DNA of 17,772 nucleotides from SBBV01 sp036555425 (GCA_036555425.1 DATBLL010000180.1:1-17772), one strand, 5' to 3'; shown: positions 1-9,045, counted from the stretch's first letter. Notes: generated by a model not told the origin, from the sequence alone. Translations and numbers: made by a program.

Positions 1-267
1 CCGCTCTTGAGTGCCTGGCCGGCCGGCTATTCGAAGCTGCAGCGCCACCAGCTGCCCAAGGCCTATCACCCGTTCAATCTCGAAATCTTCCGCCATCGCG
101 GCTGGATGGAATGGGGCCCGGGCTTCATGGGGCAAAAGATCGCGCCGATTCTGCAGCCCCGCATCACCGGATTCGACATCGACGACCGTGACGGGTTCGA
201 GATCGTCAAGGCGCTGATCGAATCGCGTCCGCGCGCCGAGATCGTGGCCACGCATCTTCGGTTCTGA
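1..267 (+). CDS. C-terminal part of a cytidylyltransferase-like protein (CMP-sugar synthetase type)
   Basis: The reading frame is open from the first base of the window, so the true start lies upstream; 88 residues remain. The tail contains RITGFDIDDRDGFEIVKALI. This matches the conserved C-terminal 'DID(T/D)-x-(E/D)-DF' segment of acylneuraminate and related CMP-sugar cytidylyltransferases, which bind the sugar acid and help coordinate the metal. Such enzymes activate sialic-acid-like or Kdo-like sugars with CTP for surface glycans. The next gene, 23 bases downstream, looks like a sugar-nucleotide-binding glycosyltransferase, which supports a surface-polysaccharide role. The catalytic N-terminus is outside the window, so the sugar substrate cannot be judged. 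Confidence 0.6.
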   Translation, partial: PLLSAWPAGYSKLQRHQLPKAYHPFNLEIFRHRGWMEWGPGFMGQKIAPILQPRITGFDIDDRDGFEIVKALIESRPRAEIVATHLRF

Positions 268-290
268 CACGCGCCGCTGGGATCGATACC

Positions 291-1304
291 ATGCGGAAAT
301 GGCTGCAGCCGTTGCGGGGCGCCAAGGCGCGAGCGCCGCGCCGCTACTTCTTCGCGGTGCACAATCGCAATCACGTGCGGCTGTTCGCGGGCGCCGCCGG
401 AATCCTCGCGGCAAAAGGGCACGAATGCACCTTCATCACCCTCGAGGACCTGCATTTCAAGGAAGGCGCGCCCGAGGCCCTGGCTCGGCGCAACCTCGCC
501 GCCATTTCGCTGGCCGAAGTCGAGGCGCGCCTTTCGGCCGGCGACACGCTCGTGGTCGGCAATGACTGGACGCCCCGCGAACTCAGGAGCTTGCTCGAGG
601 ACCGGCGCGAGCGCGGGCTGTTCGCGGTCGGCTACGTTGACGGCTGCCGCTTCACCGATCCGGTGAAATACCGCCGTGTCGATCACGTGCTCGGCTGGGG
701 GCCGTCAAGCACCGAGCTGTTTCCGGTTCCGGTCACGGTGGTGGGTCACCCCGAGATCGAGGCGGCGGCGCAGCGCATACCGCGATTTGCGGAGCCCGCC
801 TTTGCCATCGTCAACGACAAATTCACTTATGGCTGGCGGCCGGGCCGCGAGGCATGGACGGACGCGGTTCTCGGCGCCTGCGAGGCCACCGGAATTCCGT
901 ATCGCGTAAGCCGCCATCCTTCGGACCCTGACGACCCGCTCGGCCTGCCCAACGAGCCCATGCGCGATCTCATCCGCGACGGCTCGGTGCTCATCACACG
1001 CCCGAGCACCACGATGTACGAGGCGATGGCGGCGGGAAAACCCATCGTCTTCTTCCCGACGCCGGACGAAGAACTCGGGGAATTCGCCCAACCGATGGGC
1101 GCTTACGATATCGTGCATTCGGCCGCCGAGCTGCCGCGCTTCATTCGCCAGGCGCTGGCCGAACGCGGCGGCTACCAGCAGCGCGCCCGCCCGTTTCTCG
1201 AGCGGCACGTCTCGATCGAGCCGGGCCGCCCCGCGCTCGAGCGCATCGCGCACGCGCTCGCAGCCCTCGCGAGGCGAGGGCAGGAGCGCGCGCGGCGCCT
1301 TTAG
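291..1304 (+). CDS. GT-B-fold glycosyltransferase-like / capsule-type protein
   Basis: This is a 337-residue soluble protein with no signal peptide. The N-terminal half begins with a Rossmann-like segment (YFFAVHNRNHVRLFAGAAGILAAKGHE cut short here: residues about 18-45), as in proteins that scan for nucleotide sugars. Near residues 236-252 the motif RPSTTMYEAMAAGKPIVFF resembles the donor-binding 'S/T-T-x-x-E-A-x-x-x-G-K-P' loop of GT-B enzymes such as MurG, PseG, WecB and capsule transferases. The ATG at 291 follows a weak GGGATC. The gene follows the cytidylyltransferase-like gene by 23 bases, so both may belong to one surface-glycan locus entering from the left. The stop overlaps the stop of the convergent gene by 4 bases. 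I do not recognise the exact family; transferase, epimerase or hydrolase activity are all possible. Confidence 0.5.
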   Translation: MRKWLQPLRGAKARAPRRYFFAVHNRNHVRLFAGAAGILAAKGHECTFITLEDLHFKEGAPEALARRNLAAISLAEVEARLSAGDTLVVGNDWTPRELRSLLEDRRERGLFAVGYVDGCRFTDPVKYRRVDHVLGWGPSSTELFPVPVTVVGHPEIEAAAQRIPRFAEPAFAIVNDKFTYGWRPGREAWTDAVLGACEATGIPYRVSRHPSDPDDPLGLPNEPMRDLIRDGSVLITRPSTTMYEAMAAGKPIVFFPTPDEELGEFAQPMGAYDIVHSAAELPRFIRQALAERGGYQQRARPFLERHVSIEPGRPALERIAHALAALARRGQERARRL

Positions 1305-1594
1305 CGGTGGTGGCGGTACCGCTCGTAGTACGGCACGTGGTACGGGTATCGGTAGTGGCGGTAATAGGGACCGTAGGGGTAGGGGGCGTAGTATGGGCCG
1401 TAATAGGGATACGGGGCGTAGCCGTAGGGCACGTAGTAGGGCGGGTAGTAGTAAGGAACGTAATAGCCCGGTCCGAAAAGGTTGATGCCGATGCGGACCT
1501 GGGCTTCGGCCGGCGCGGCTGCCGAGGAGAGACCCGCGGCAAGGACGACGCCGGCGGCGAGGGCGCCCCGCCGGGCGATTTTGGCAAGTTTCAT
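1301..1594 (-). CDS. secreted Tyr/Pro-rich low-complexity protein
   Basis: The product is 97 residues. The start at 1594 is chosen because a GGAGG sits 5 bases before it and a signal peptide follows at once: basic MKLAKIARR, a hydrophobic stretch, and AAPAEAQ with a likely cleavage after AEA near residue 31. The mature part, residues about 32-97, is almost only Tyr, Pro, Gly, Val, His and Arg. It repeats units such as YYVPYYYPPYYVPYGYAPYP, with a His/Arg-enriched end (YERYRHHR). Similar short Tyr-Pro-rich exported proteins are common and uncharacterised in alphaproteobacteria. Possible roles are cell-surface adhesion, matrix or a periplasmic filler; none is shown here. It is convergent with the upstream glycosyltransferase-like gene, and the stops overlap. 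A TTGAT-N4-GTCAA box lies 77 bases upstream of the start. No homologous fold can be assigned. Confidence 0.75.
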   Translation of the reverse strand: MKLAKIARRGALAAGVVLAAGLSSAAAPAEAQVRIGINLFGPGYYVPYYYPPYYVPYGYAPYPYYGPYYAPYPYGPYYRHYRYPYHVPYYERYRHHR

Positions 1595-1670
1595 CGCTGC
1601 CTCCATTTGATGCGGCCGCGCGACACGCCAGCCGACGACCAAACAAGACATCAAGCCGCGCCGTGCCGCC

Positions 1671-1684
1671 TTGATGCACGTCAA
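1671..1684. promoter_or_regulatory. FNR/FixK-type box upstream of the Tyr-rich gene
   Basis: The site reads TTGATGCACGTCAA, which matches TTGAY-N4-RTCAA, the dyad bound by FNR/FixK/Anr regulators. The match is complete in the TTGA/TCAA half-sites. It lies in the 320-base gap (1595-1914) between the minus-strand Tyr-rich gene and pqqA, 77 bases from the former's start and about 231 from the latter's, so the Tyr-rich gene is the more likely target. Besides this box and the possible pqqA promoter I see nothing gene-like in the gap. No clear -10 at the ideal distance is visible. Confidence 0.5.
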
Positions 1685-1808
1685 AGGCCGCCGGCTCGCG
1701 GCGCCGCGGCTTGGCGCGCTCGTTCCCGCCGCGGCGCGCAGGTATTTCCGGACCGGCGGGCATCTCCGGTTTCCGCGCCGAGACTTGCATACCGCTCGCG
1801 TTCGCGGC

Positions 1809-1836
1809 TTTTGCATCGCGCGGGATAGTGTATAGT
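1809..1836 (+). promoter_or_regulatory. possible sigma-70 promoter of the pqq operon
   Basis: A good -10 hexamer TATAGT at 1831-1836 (5 of 6 to TATAAT) is the most AT-rich spot in this GC-rich gap. A poor -35 candidate, TTTTGC at 1809-1814, lies 16 bases upstream. Transcription would begin near 1843 and give a leader of about 70 bases before pqqA. The -35 is weak, so either an activator helps or the assignment is wrong. Confidence 0.35.
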
Positions 1837-1914
1837 CGCGGCTCCGGCGAAGAGGAACGCCGCGGCCATTCGCCCGCCTCCGGAAGGGCGAGATGCGTCC
1901 GCAAGGAGGTTCGC

Positions 1915-1992
1915 ATGTGGAAGAAGCCCTGCATCGTCGAGATTGCCGTCGGCCTCGAGATCAATTCCTACGCCTGCGCCGAACTGGACTGA
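1915..1992 (+). CDS. pqqA: PqqA, ribosomally made precursor peptide of pyrroloquinoline quinone
   Basis: This 25-residue gene encodes MWKKPCIVEI followed by AVGLEINSYACAELD. Glu15 and Tyr19 form the invariant E-x3-Y pair that becomes the PQQ skeleton after PqqE cross-links the two side chains. The length and N-terminal M-x-W/K-K-P style match PqqA peptides of alphaproteobacteria. A strong AAGGAGG at 1903-1909, 5 bases before the ATG, fits the need for high precursor output. pqqB starts 39 bases after the stop. The two cysteines (6 and 21) are not part of the known chemistry. Identity is secure because pqqBCDE follow directly. Confidence 0.95.
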   Translation: MWKKPCIVEIAVGLEINSYACAELD

Positions 1993-2031
1993 GCCGGTTC
2001 CGCCGCCCTCGCGCATCGGGCGTGGCATCGG

Positions 2032-2955
2032 GTGCGCATACTCATTCTCGGCGCGGCGGCCGGCGGCGGCTTCCCGCAATGGAATTGTAACTGCCCGAAT
2101 TGCCGCCGCGCCCGCGCCGGCGACCCTGCCGCATTGCCGCGAACGCAATCGTCGCTCGCCGTCACCGCCGACGGCGAGCGCTGGATTCTGCTCAACGCTT
2201 CGCCCGACCTGAGGCAGCAGATCGCCGCCAATCCGCCGCTGCACCCGAAAAAGGGCGGGCGCGACAGCCCGATCGCCGCGGTCGTGCTCACTGGCGCCGA
2301 TATCGACCACGTGGCCGGGTTGCTCACGATGCGCGAAAGCCAGCCCTTCGCGCTCTATGCGGCGGAGCGCGTCCACGCTGCGCTGCGCGGCAATGTAGTG
2401 TTCAACGTGCTCGGCGATGTCGTCGCGCGCCGCCCGCTGGCGCTCGGCGCGGCGGCCGAGTTGCTCGATCGCGACGGCCAACCGCTCGGCCTCAGGCTTG
2501 CGACCTTCGATGTGCCGGGCAAGGTGGCGCTCTATCTCGAGGATCCCGCGGCGGGGCGGGGCTTCGGCACGCAACCGGGCGACACGATCGGGCTCGAGAT
2601 CGCGTCCGCGTCCGGCGCGCGCGCCTACTACATTCCGGCCTGCGCGGAGATTCCGCCCGCGCTGGCGCGGCGCCTTAGCGGAGCCAAGCTCGTGCTGTTC
2701 GACGGAACGCTCTGGGACGACGGCGAGATGGTGGCGGCGGGGCTCGGCAGGAAATCCGGCCGGCGCATGGGCCATATGAGCATTTCGGGCCCGGCGGGCA
2801 CGATCGCTGCCTTTGCGGGATTGGGCGTCGGGCGCAAAGTGTTCGTTCATATCAACAACACGAACCCGGTCCTGCTCGCCGATTCGCCGGAGCGCGCCGC
2901 CGCGGAAAAGGCGGGCTGGGAGATCGCGTTCGACGGGATGGAGATCGCGCTGTGA
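2032..2955 (+). CDS. pqqB: PqqB, metallo-beta-lactamase-fold PQQ biosynthesis protein
   Basis: The product is 307 residues, the usual PqqB length, and cytosolic. It opens with MRILILGAAAGGGFPQWNC, then a C-N-C-P-N-C knot that is the characteristic structural zinc site of PqqB. TGADIDHVAGLL near residue 90 and HINNTNPVL near residue 280 are family signatures in the metallo-beta-lactamase fold. PqqB is thought to hydroxylate or oxidise the Tyr-derived ring of the cross-linked intermediate. The start codon is GTG at 2032 with a weak Shine-Dalgarno; the conserved N-terminus fixes it. The stop overlaps the pqqC start (GTGA), indicating coupled translation. Confidence 0.95.
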   Translation: MRILILGAAAGGGFPQWNCNCPNCRRARAGDPAALPRTQSSLAVTADGERWILLNASPDLRQQIAANPPLHPKKGGRDSPIAAVVLTGADIDHVAGLLTMRESQPFALYAAERVHAALRGNVVFNVLGDVVARRPLALGAAAELLDRDGQPLGLRLATFDVPGKVALYLEDPAAGRGFGTQPGDTIGLEIASASGARAYYIPACAEIPPALARRLSGAKLVLFDGTLWDDGEMVAAGLGRKSGRRMGHMSISGPAGTIAAFAGLGVGRKVFVHINNTNPVLLADSPERAAAEKAGWEIAFDGMEIAL

Positions 2956-3683
2956 GCGTGCCGCTGTCGCCAGCCGAGCTCGAAGAGAGGCTGCGCCAGC
3001 TCGGCGCCGAGCGCTATCACGACCGCCACCCGTTCCATGCCCTGCTGCATGGCGGCAAGCTCGACCGCGGCCAGGTCCAGGCCTGGGCGCTCAACCGCTA
3101 CTATTATCAGAGCCGGATTCCGCTGAAGGATGCCGGGCTGATCGCGCGCGCCGAAGACCCGGCGCTGCGCCGCGAATGGCGCCAGCGCCTCGTCGATCAC
3201 GACGGCGACGCGCCCGGCACAGGCGGCATCGCGCGCTGGCTCGCGCTCACCGACGGGCTCGGCCTCGACCGTGACTATGTCGCCTCGGGCAAGGGCGTGC
3301 TGCCGGCGACGCGCTTCGCGGTCGATGCCTATGTCCGCTTCGTGCGCGAAAGGAGCTTGCTCGAGGCCGTCGCCTCGTCGCTGACCGAGCTGTTCTCGCC
3401 CAAGATCATCGCCGATCGCGTGGCCGGCATGCTCGCGAACTACGACTTCGTCGGCGAAAAGACGCTCGCCTATTTCAACGCTCGCCTGACCCAGGCCCCG
3501 CGCGACGCCGATTTCGCGCTCGACTACGTGAAGCGCGAGGCGCGCACGCCCGAGCAGCAGCAGGCAGTGATCGCGGCGCTCTCGTTCAAGTGCGACGTGC
3601 TGTGGGCGCAGCTCGACGCGCTTTATCACGCCTATGTGGCGCCGAAGCACGTGCCGCCCGACGCCTTCGTGCCCTCGGCATGA
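2952..3683 (+). CDS. pqqC: PqqC, pyrroloquinoline-quinone synthase
   Basis: This 243-residue all-helical, haem-oxygenase-like enzyme catalyses the last step, ring closure and an eight-electron oxidation using O2 without metal or cofactor. Family marks include YHDRHPFHALLHGGKL at residues about 18-37 and NRYYYQSRIPLKDA near residues 49-62. The SLTELFSPKIIADR segment near residue 140 lies in the active-site helix region, and the length matches PqqC. The GTG start at 2952 overlaps the pqqB stop, and the stop overlaps the pqqD start (ATGA), so it is the middle of a coupled operon. Because the enzyme uses O2, PQQ completion here needs some oxygen. Confidence 0.95.
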   Translation: MSVPLSPAELEERLRQLGAERYHDRHPFHALLHGGKLDRGQVQAWALNRYYYQSRIPLKDAGLIARAEDPALRREWRQRLVDHDGDAPGTGGIARWLALTDGLGLDRDYVASGKGVLPATRFAVDAYVRFVRERSLLEAVASSLTELFSPKIIADRVAGMLANYDFVGEKTLAYFNARLTQAPRDADFALDYVKREARTPEQQQAVIAALSFKCDVLWAQLDALYHAYVAPKHVPPDAFVPSA

Positions 3684-3967
3684 GCGGACCGGTGCGCATC
3701 GCCGCGTCGAGCGCGCCGCGCCTGCCGCGCGGCGTGAAGCTCGCCTTCGACGAGCAGAGGAAGCGCTGGACGCTGCTGGCGCCCGAGCGCGTGTTCGTGC
3801 CCGACGAGATCGCGGTCGAGATCTTGAAGCGCTGTGACGGTGTGGCGACGGTCGACGCCATCGCCGACGCGCTGGCGGCTAAATACAAAGCACCGCGCGA
3901 AGACGTGGCGCGCGACGTGACCGAGATGCTGCAGGACCTGGCCAACAAGGGCGTCGTGGCGCTATGA
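3680..3967 (+). CDS. pqqD: PqqD, PqqA-binding chaperone
   Basis: The product is 95 residues, typical for free-standing PqqD. PqqD is a winged-helix RiPP recognition element that binds PqqA and presents it to the radical SAM enzyme PqqE. Characteristic segments are APRLPRGVKLAFDEQRKRW (residues about 12-31), LLAPERVFVPDEIAVEILKRC and the helical end VTEMLQDLANKGVVAL. The ATG at 3680 overlaps the pqqC stop by 4 bases, and the stop overlaps the pqqE ATG by 4 bases. A longer upstream reading frame exists but would run into pqqC and lacks conserved sequence. Confidence 0.95.
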   Translation: MSGPVRIAASSAPRLPRGVKLAFDEQRKRWTLLAPERVFVPDEIAVEILKRCDGVATVDAIADALAAKYKAPREDVARDVTEMLQDLANKGVVAL

Positions 3968-5067
3968 CGGAGCGGCACCTCGAGCCGCCGCTGGCGCTGC
4001 TCGCGGAGCTGACGCATCGCTGCCCGCTGCAATGCCCCTATTGCTCGAACCCGCTCGCGCTCGAGCGGCCCGCCGGCGAGCTCGACACCGCCGCGTGGCA
4101 GAGTGTGCTCGACGAGGCGGCGGCGCTCGGCGTGCTGCAAGTCCACTTCTCGGGCGGCGAGCCGATGGCACGGCGCGACCTCGATGCGCTGATCGGGCAC
4201 GCGGCCAAGCGCGGGCTCTACACCAACCTCATCACCTCGGCCGTGCTCATCGATCGCGAACGGGCCGAGGCGATGGCGGCCGCCGGCCTCGATCACGTGC
4301 AGATCAGCATCCAGGGCCACGCGCCCGAGGCCGCGGACCGCGTCGCCGGTTATCGCGGCGCGCAGGCGAAAAAGCGCGCGGCCGCGGCGCATGTGCGCGC
4401 GGCGGGTATGCCGCTCACCATCAACGCGGTGATGCACCGGCATAATCTCGGCGAACTCGACGCGGTCATCGCGATGGCGGTTGAACTCGGCGCCGGACGG
4501 CTCGAGATCGCCCATGTCCAATATTATGGCTGGGGCCTCAGGAACCGCGCCGCGCTGATGCCGACACGCGCCCAGCTTGAATGCGCGACCGCCATGGTCG
4601 CGGCGGCGCGCGAGCGGCTCAAGGGCGTGCTCACGATCGACTACGTCGTCCCCGACTACTATGCGCGGCGCCCCAAGGCCTGCATGGGCGGCTGGGGAAG
4701 GCGCTTCGTGAATATCTCGCCGGCCGGCCGCGTGCTGCCCTGCCACGCGGCCGAAACCATTCCCGGCATGGAATTCGAGTCCGTGGCCGCGCGGCCCCTG
4801 GCCGAAATTTGGCGCGACTCGCCGGCCTTCCGGCGCTTCCGCGGCACGGAGTGGATGCAAGAGCCCTGCCGTTCCTGCGAGCGGCGCGAGGTCGATTGGG
4901 GCGGCTGCCGCTGCCAGGCGCTTGCCCTCGCCGGCGACGCCGCGGCCACCGACCCGGCCTGCGCGCTGTCTCCGCATCACGCGGCGCTGGTGGCGGCCGC
5001 CGAGCGCGAAAGCGCGGCCCCGGCGCCGGATTTCGTCTATCGCCGCATGGCCGTCCCGGTCACTTGA
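3964..5067 (+). CDS. pqqE: PqqE, radical SAM/SPASM PqqA cross-linking enzyme
   Basis: The product is 367 residues. Cys20, Cys24 and Cys27 form the CxxxCxxC motif that binds the SAM-cleaving 4Fe-4S cluster, and FSGGEPMAR about 40 residues later is the GGE motif. The C-terminal SPASM domain supplies Cys240, 260, 302, 305, 315, 317 and 333 for auxiliary clusters. The enzyme links the Glu and Tyr side chains of PqqA, the first committed step of PQQ synthesis, and requires a flavodoxin-type electron donor. The ATG overlaps the pqqD stop. It is the last pqq gene: no pqqF protease and no PQQ-dependent dehydrogenase follow. All catalytic features are present. Confidence 0.95.
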   Translation: MTERHLEPPLALLAELTHRCPLQCPYCSNPLALERPAGELDTAAWQSVLDEAAALGVLQVHFSGGEPMARRDLDALIGHAAKRGLYTNLITSAVLIDRERAEAMAAAGLDHVQISIQGHAPEAADRVAGYRGAQAKKRAAAAHVRAAGMPLTINAVMHRHNLGELDAVIAMAVELGAGRLEIAHVQYYGWGLRNRAALMPTRAQLECATAMVAAARERLKGVLTIDYVVPDYYARRPKACMGGWGRRFVNISPAGRVLPCHAAETIPGMEFESVAARPLAEIWRDSPAFRRFRGTEWMQEPCRSCERREVDWGGCRCQALALAGDAAATDPACALSPHHAALVAAAERESAAPAPDFVYRRMAVPVT

Positions 5068-5172
5068 CCGGCCCCGTCGCCTGATCGCCCCTCGCGCGGC
5101 ACCTCGGGCGTGCTAGGATCGTTGCAACAAGACCGGCGGCAGCGCCGGATGACCGGAGGAGGGACGTTCGAG

Positions 5173-6279
5173 ATGTTGCGTTACATCGGCCGCGCGGGCG
5201 GCGCCTTCGCTCTTGCCTTGATCTCGCTCTCGATGCCGGCGCAGGCGCAGGACGTGCCGCCGGGCTATCCCGCCAACTATGCCGAGACGATCGCGGCGGC
5301 GAAGAAAGAGGGCAAGGTCGTCGTCTACGCCACGACCGACACCGCCTCGGCCGAGCCGCTGCTCAAGGATTTCAAGTCGCTCCATCCGTTCCTGACGGTC
5401 GAGTACAACGACATGAACTCGACCGAGGTCTACAACCGCTTCCTCGCCGAATCCGCGGCGGGCTCGGGCACCAGCGATCTGCTCTGGAGCTCGTCGATGG
5501 ACCTCCAGATGAAGCTCGTCGCCGACGGGCGCGCGCTCGAATACGCCTCGCCGGAAGCGAAGAAGCTGCCGTCTTGGGCCAACGACCGGCATCTCGCCTA
5601 CGGCACGACCCTCGAGCCGCTGGTCTTCATCTACAACAAGCGCCTGCTGCCGGCCGACGCGGTGCCGAAGTCACACGCCGATCTCCTCCGCCTCATCGGC
5701 GCCAAGCCCGATTTGTTCAAGGGCAAGCTCGCCATCTACGACGCCGAGAAGAGCGGCGTCGGCTTCATGCTGGTGATGCAGGATGTCCAGAACTGGCCGA
5801 CGTTCTGGGACCTGATGGCGGCGTTCGGCAAGGCCGGCGCCAAATACTACACCAGCGCCGGCGCCATGAGCGAAAAGGTGATCTCGGGCGAGCACCTCGT
5901 CGCCATCAACATCTTCGGCTCCTACGCGCTCTTGAAGCAGAAGAAGTCGCCCGACCTCGGCATCGTCTACCCCGCGGACTACACGCTCGGCATGTCGCGC
6001 GTGGCGTTCATCCCGAAGACGGCCAAGAATCCCAGCGCCGCGAAGCTGTTCCTCGACTACATGCTGTCGAAGCGCGGCCAGACGATCATGGCCAACCAGT
6101 CGCTGCTGCACGCGGTGCGCCCCGATGTCGAAGGCACGGCCACGGCGGCGGCGCTGGCCAAGGAACTCGGCGACAAGCTGAAGCCGATTCCCGTCAGCAC
6201 CAAGCTCACCGATTTTCTCGAGCCCAAGAAGCGGCTCGAAATGCTGAAGAAGTGGAAGTCGACGGCGCGCGGCAGCTGA
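5173..6279 (+). CDS. periplasmic solute-binding protein of an FbpABC-type ABC importer
   Basis: The start at 5173 is chosen because GGAGGAGGG at 5155-5163 lies 9 bases upstream and a signal peptide begins there. That peptide runs MLRYIGRAGG, then a hydrophobic core, then AQAQ, with cleavage likely after residue 25. The 368-residue protein is a two-lobed family 1/8-like binding protein: KKEGKVVVYATTDTASAEPL near residues 40-60 and YGTTLEPLVFIYNKRLL near residues 143-160. It lies 105 bases after pqqE, with the permease and ATPase genes next. The family includes ferric-iron, thiamine, spermidine and 2-aminoethylphosphonate binders. The place where ferric-binding FbpA proteins carry a Tyr-Tyr pair here reads NIFGSY (residues 246-251), so iron is doubtful. 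No substrate can be assigned. Confidence 0.85.
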   Translation: MLRYIGRAGGAFALALISLSMPAQAQDVPPGYPANYAETIAAAKKEGKVVVYATTDTASAEPLLKDFKSLHPFLTVEYNDMNSTEVYNRFLAESAAGSGTSDLLWSSSMDLQMKLVADGRALEYASPEAKKLPSWANDRHLAYGTTLEPLVFIYNKRLLPADAVPKSHADLLRLIGAKPDLFKGKLAIYDAEKSGVGFMLVMQDVQNWPTFWDLMAAFGKAGAKYYTSAGAMSEKVISGEHLVAINIFGSYALLKQKKSPDLGIVYPADYTLGMSRVAFIPKTAKNPSAAKLFLDYMLSKRGQTIMANQSLLHAVRPDVEGTATAAALAKELGDKLKPIPVSTKLTDFLEPKKRLEMLKKWKSTARGS

Positions 6280-6298
6280 CCGCCTCTGCGAGGGCCGC

Positions 6299-7961
6299 GT
6301 GCGCGTACATGCGCTGCGCTGGGGCGGCGTCGCCGTCACGGCCGCGCTGGTCCTGGCGCCGGTCGGCCTCGTCGCCTATCAGAGCCTGCTGAGCGAGCCT
6401 TTCTTCAATCCGGGCGCGCATTTCGATCTCGGCGCGTTCGGCTACGTCCTCGGCGACAGCGATTTCTGGAAGGCGCTCGTCAACACCGCGCTGGTCGCGG
6501 CGGCGATGGCCGTCGTCGCGGTTCCGGTCGGCGCCATCCTCGCCTTCGTGATGGCGCGCACCGATCTGCCGGGGCGACGCTGGCTCGAGCCGCTGATGCT
6601 GGTACCGGTATTCCTGTCGCCGGTCGTCATCGCCTTCGGCTACGTGGTCGCGGTCGGCCCCGTCGGCTTCTTCTCGCTTTGGGCCAAGCAGCTCGCCGGC
6701 TTCGTTCCCTGGAACATCTATTCGCTGCCGGGACTGGCGCTCATCGCCGGCCTCACCCACGTGCCGCACGTCTATCTCTACGCCTCGGCCGCGCTGCGCA
6801 GCATCGATCCGCAGGTCGAGGAGGCGGCGCGCACGATGGGTGCTTCGGTCTGGCGCGTGGCCTTCGCCGTCAGCCTGCCGCTGATCCGCCCGGCGCTGGT
6901 GTTCAGCGGCGTCCTCGTCTTCTTCCTCGGCTTCGAGCTGTTCGGCCTGCCGCTGGTGCTCGGCGACCCCGCCGACATCACGGTGCTCACCACCTATCTC
7001 TACAAGCTGACCAACCTGCTCGGCACGCCCTCCTACCATCTGATGGCCGTGGTCGCGATCGCGATCGTGATCGTGACGCTGCCGCTGGTTCTGGTTCAGC
7101 GCCGTCTGCTTGGCACCGCGCAGCGTTTCGCGACGGTGCGCGGCAAGGGTGCCGCGCCGCGGCTCCTGCCGCTCGGGGGCTGGCGCTGGGCCGCGGCGGC
7201 GCTCGTCTTCGCGTGGCTCACGGTCACGATCTTCGTGCCGCTGAGCGGCGTGATCCTGCGCTCGCTCGTGACGAGCTGGGGCGAGGGCGTCGACATCCTG
7301 AGCGTGCTCACGCTCGACCATTTCCGCCGCCTGGTCGAGCAGCCGACGCTCGTGCGCGGCATCTTCAACACGATCCTCATCGCCAGCATCGGCGGCGCCG
7401 CCGCGGTCGCGGTCTATACGGCGATCGCGCTCATCGGCCATCGCTGGCCCGGGCGTGGCGCGGCCCTCGTCGACTATCTCGTGCTGATCCCGCGCGCGCT
7501 GCCCGGCCTCGTCGCCGGCCTCGCGTTTCTCTGGATCTTCCTTTTCTACAAGCCGCTGGCGCCGCTGCGCGAGACGCCGGCCAGCCTCTGGATCGCCTAC
7601 ACCGTCGTGTGGATGGCCTACGGCCTGCGCCTCGTCTCGGCGGTGCTGGTCCAGGTCTCGCCCGAGCTCGAGGAGGCGGCGCGCGTGGCCGGCGCGCGCG
7701 AGGGGCGGGCGCTGCGCGACGTGACGCTGCCGCTGGTGCGCTTCGGCCTGCTCGGCAGCTGGCTGCTGATCTTCATGATCTTCTGCCGCGAATACTCGAC
7801 CGGCGTCTATCTGCTCGGCCCCGGCACCGAGACCATCGGCGCGCTCATCGTTTCGCTCTGGGGCACCGGCGCGCTCGACATCATCTCGGCCTTGTCGCTG
7901 GTGAGCGTCGTCATCATCGGTGCGGCGCTGGCGCTCGCCCTCAGGCTCGGGGTGCGCGCGC

Positions 7962-7969
<8 letters not shown>
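6299..7969 (+). CDS. fused two-domain ABC transporter permease (FbpB type)
   Basis: The product has 556 residues with about twelve hydrophobic helices in two repeated halves. Each half has an EAA loop that docks the ATPase: EEAARTMGASVWRVAFAVSL starting at residue 174, and a second starting at residue 458 (EEAARVAGAREGRALRDVTL). Both permease domains of the importer are therefore in one polypeptide, the usual build for FbpB/SfuB-like and some phosphonate or thiamine transporters. The start is GTG at 6299 with AGGG at 6291-6294. It lies 19 bases after the binding-protein gene, and its stop overlaps the ATPase ATG by 8 bases. Confidence 0.88.
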
Positions 7970-9008
<1,039 letters not shown>

Positions 9009-9025
9009 GCGCCCCGGTTCGCCGC

Positions 9026-9039
9026 TTGATCCAGATCAT
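9026..9039. promoter_or_regulatory. FNR/FixK-like dyad upstream of the 90-residue protein gene
   Basis: The site TTGATCCAGATCAT fits TTGAT-N4-ATCAA in 13 of 14 positions, with a perfect TGATC-CA-GATCA core. It lies 18 bases after the ATPase stop and 164 bases before the ATG at 9204. It is therefore a candidate activator site for that gene, with transcription starting after the terminator-like hairpin at 9046-9068. No good -10 is visible. Confidence 0.4.
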
Positions 9040-9045
9040 CGCCCC

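Noticed and set aside
1307..1828. A plus-strand frame beginning with Val-rich repeats
   Set aside because: It is the complement of the Tyr/Pro repeats. The minus-strand frame has a signal peptide and Shine-Dalgarno; this one has neither in a sensible place.
705..1964. A long minus-strand frame across the glycosyltransferase-like and Tyr-rich genes
   Set aside because: No ribosome binding site or recognisable domain; both overlapped genes have better start sites and plausible products.
3590..3679. N-terminal extension of PqqD into pqqC
   Set aside because: The extension is basic, non-conserved sequence; the ATG at 3680 gives the normal PqqD length and the same 4-base overlap as its neighbours.
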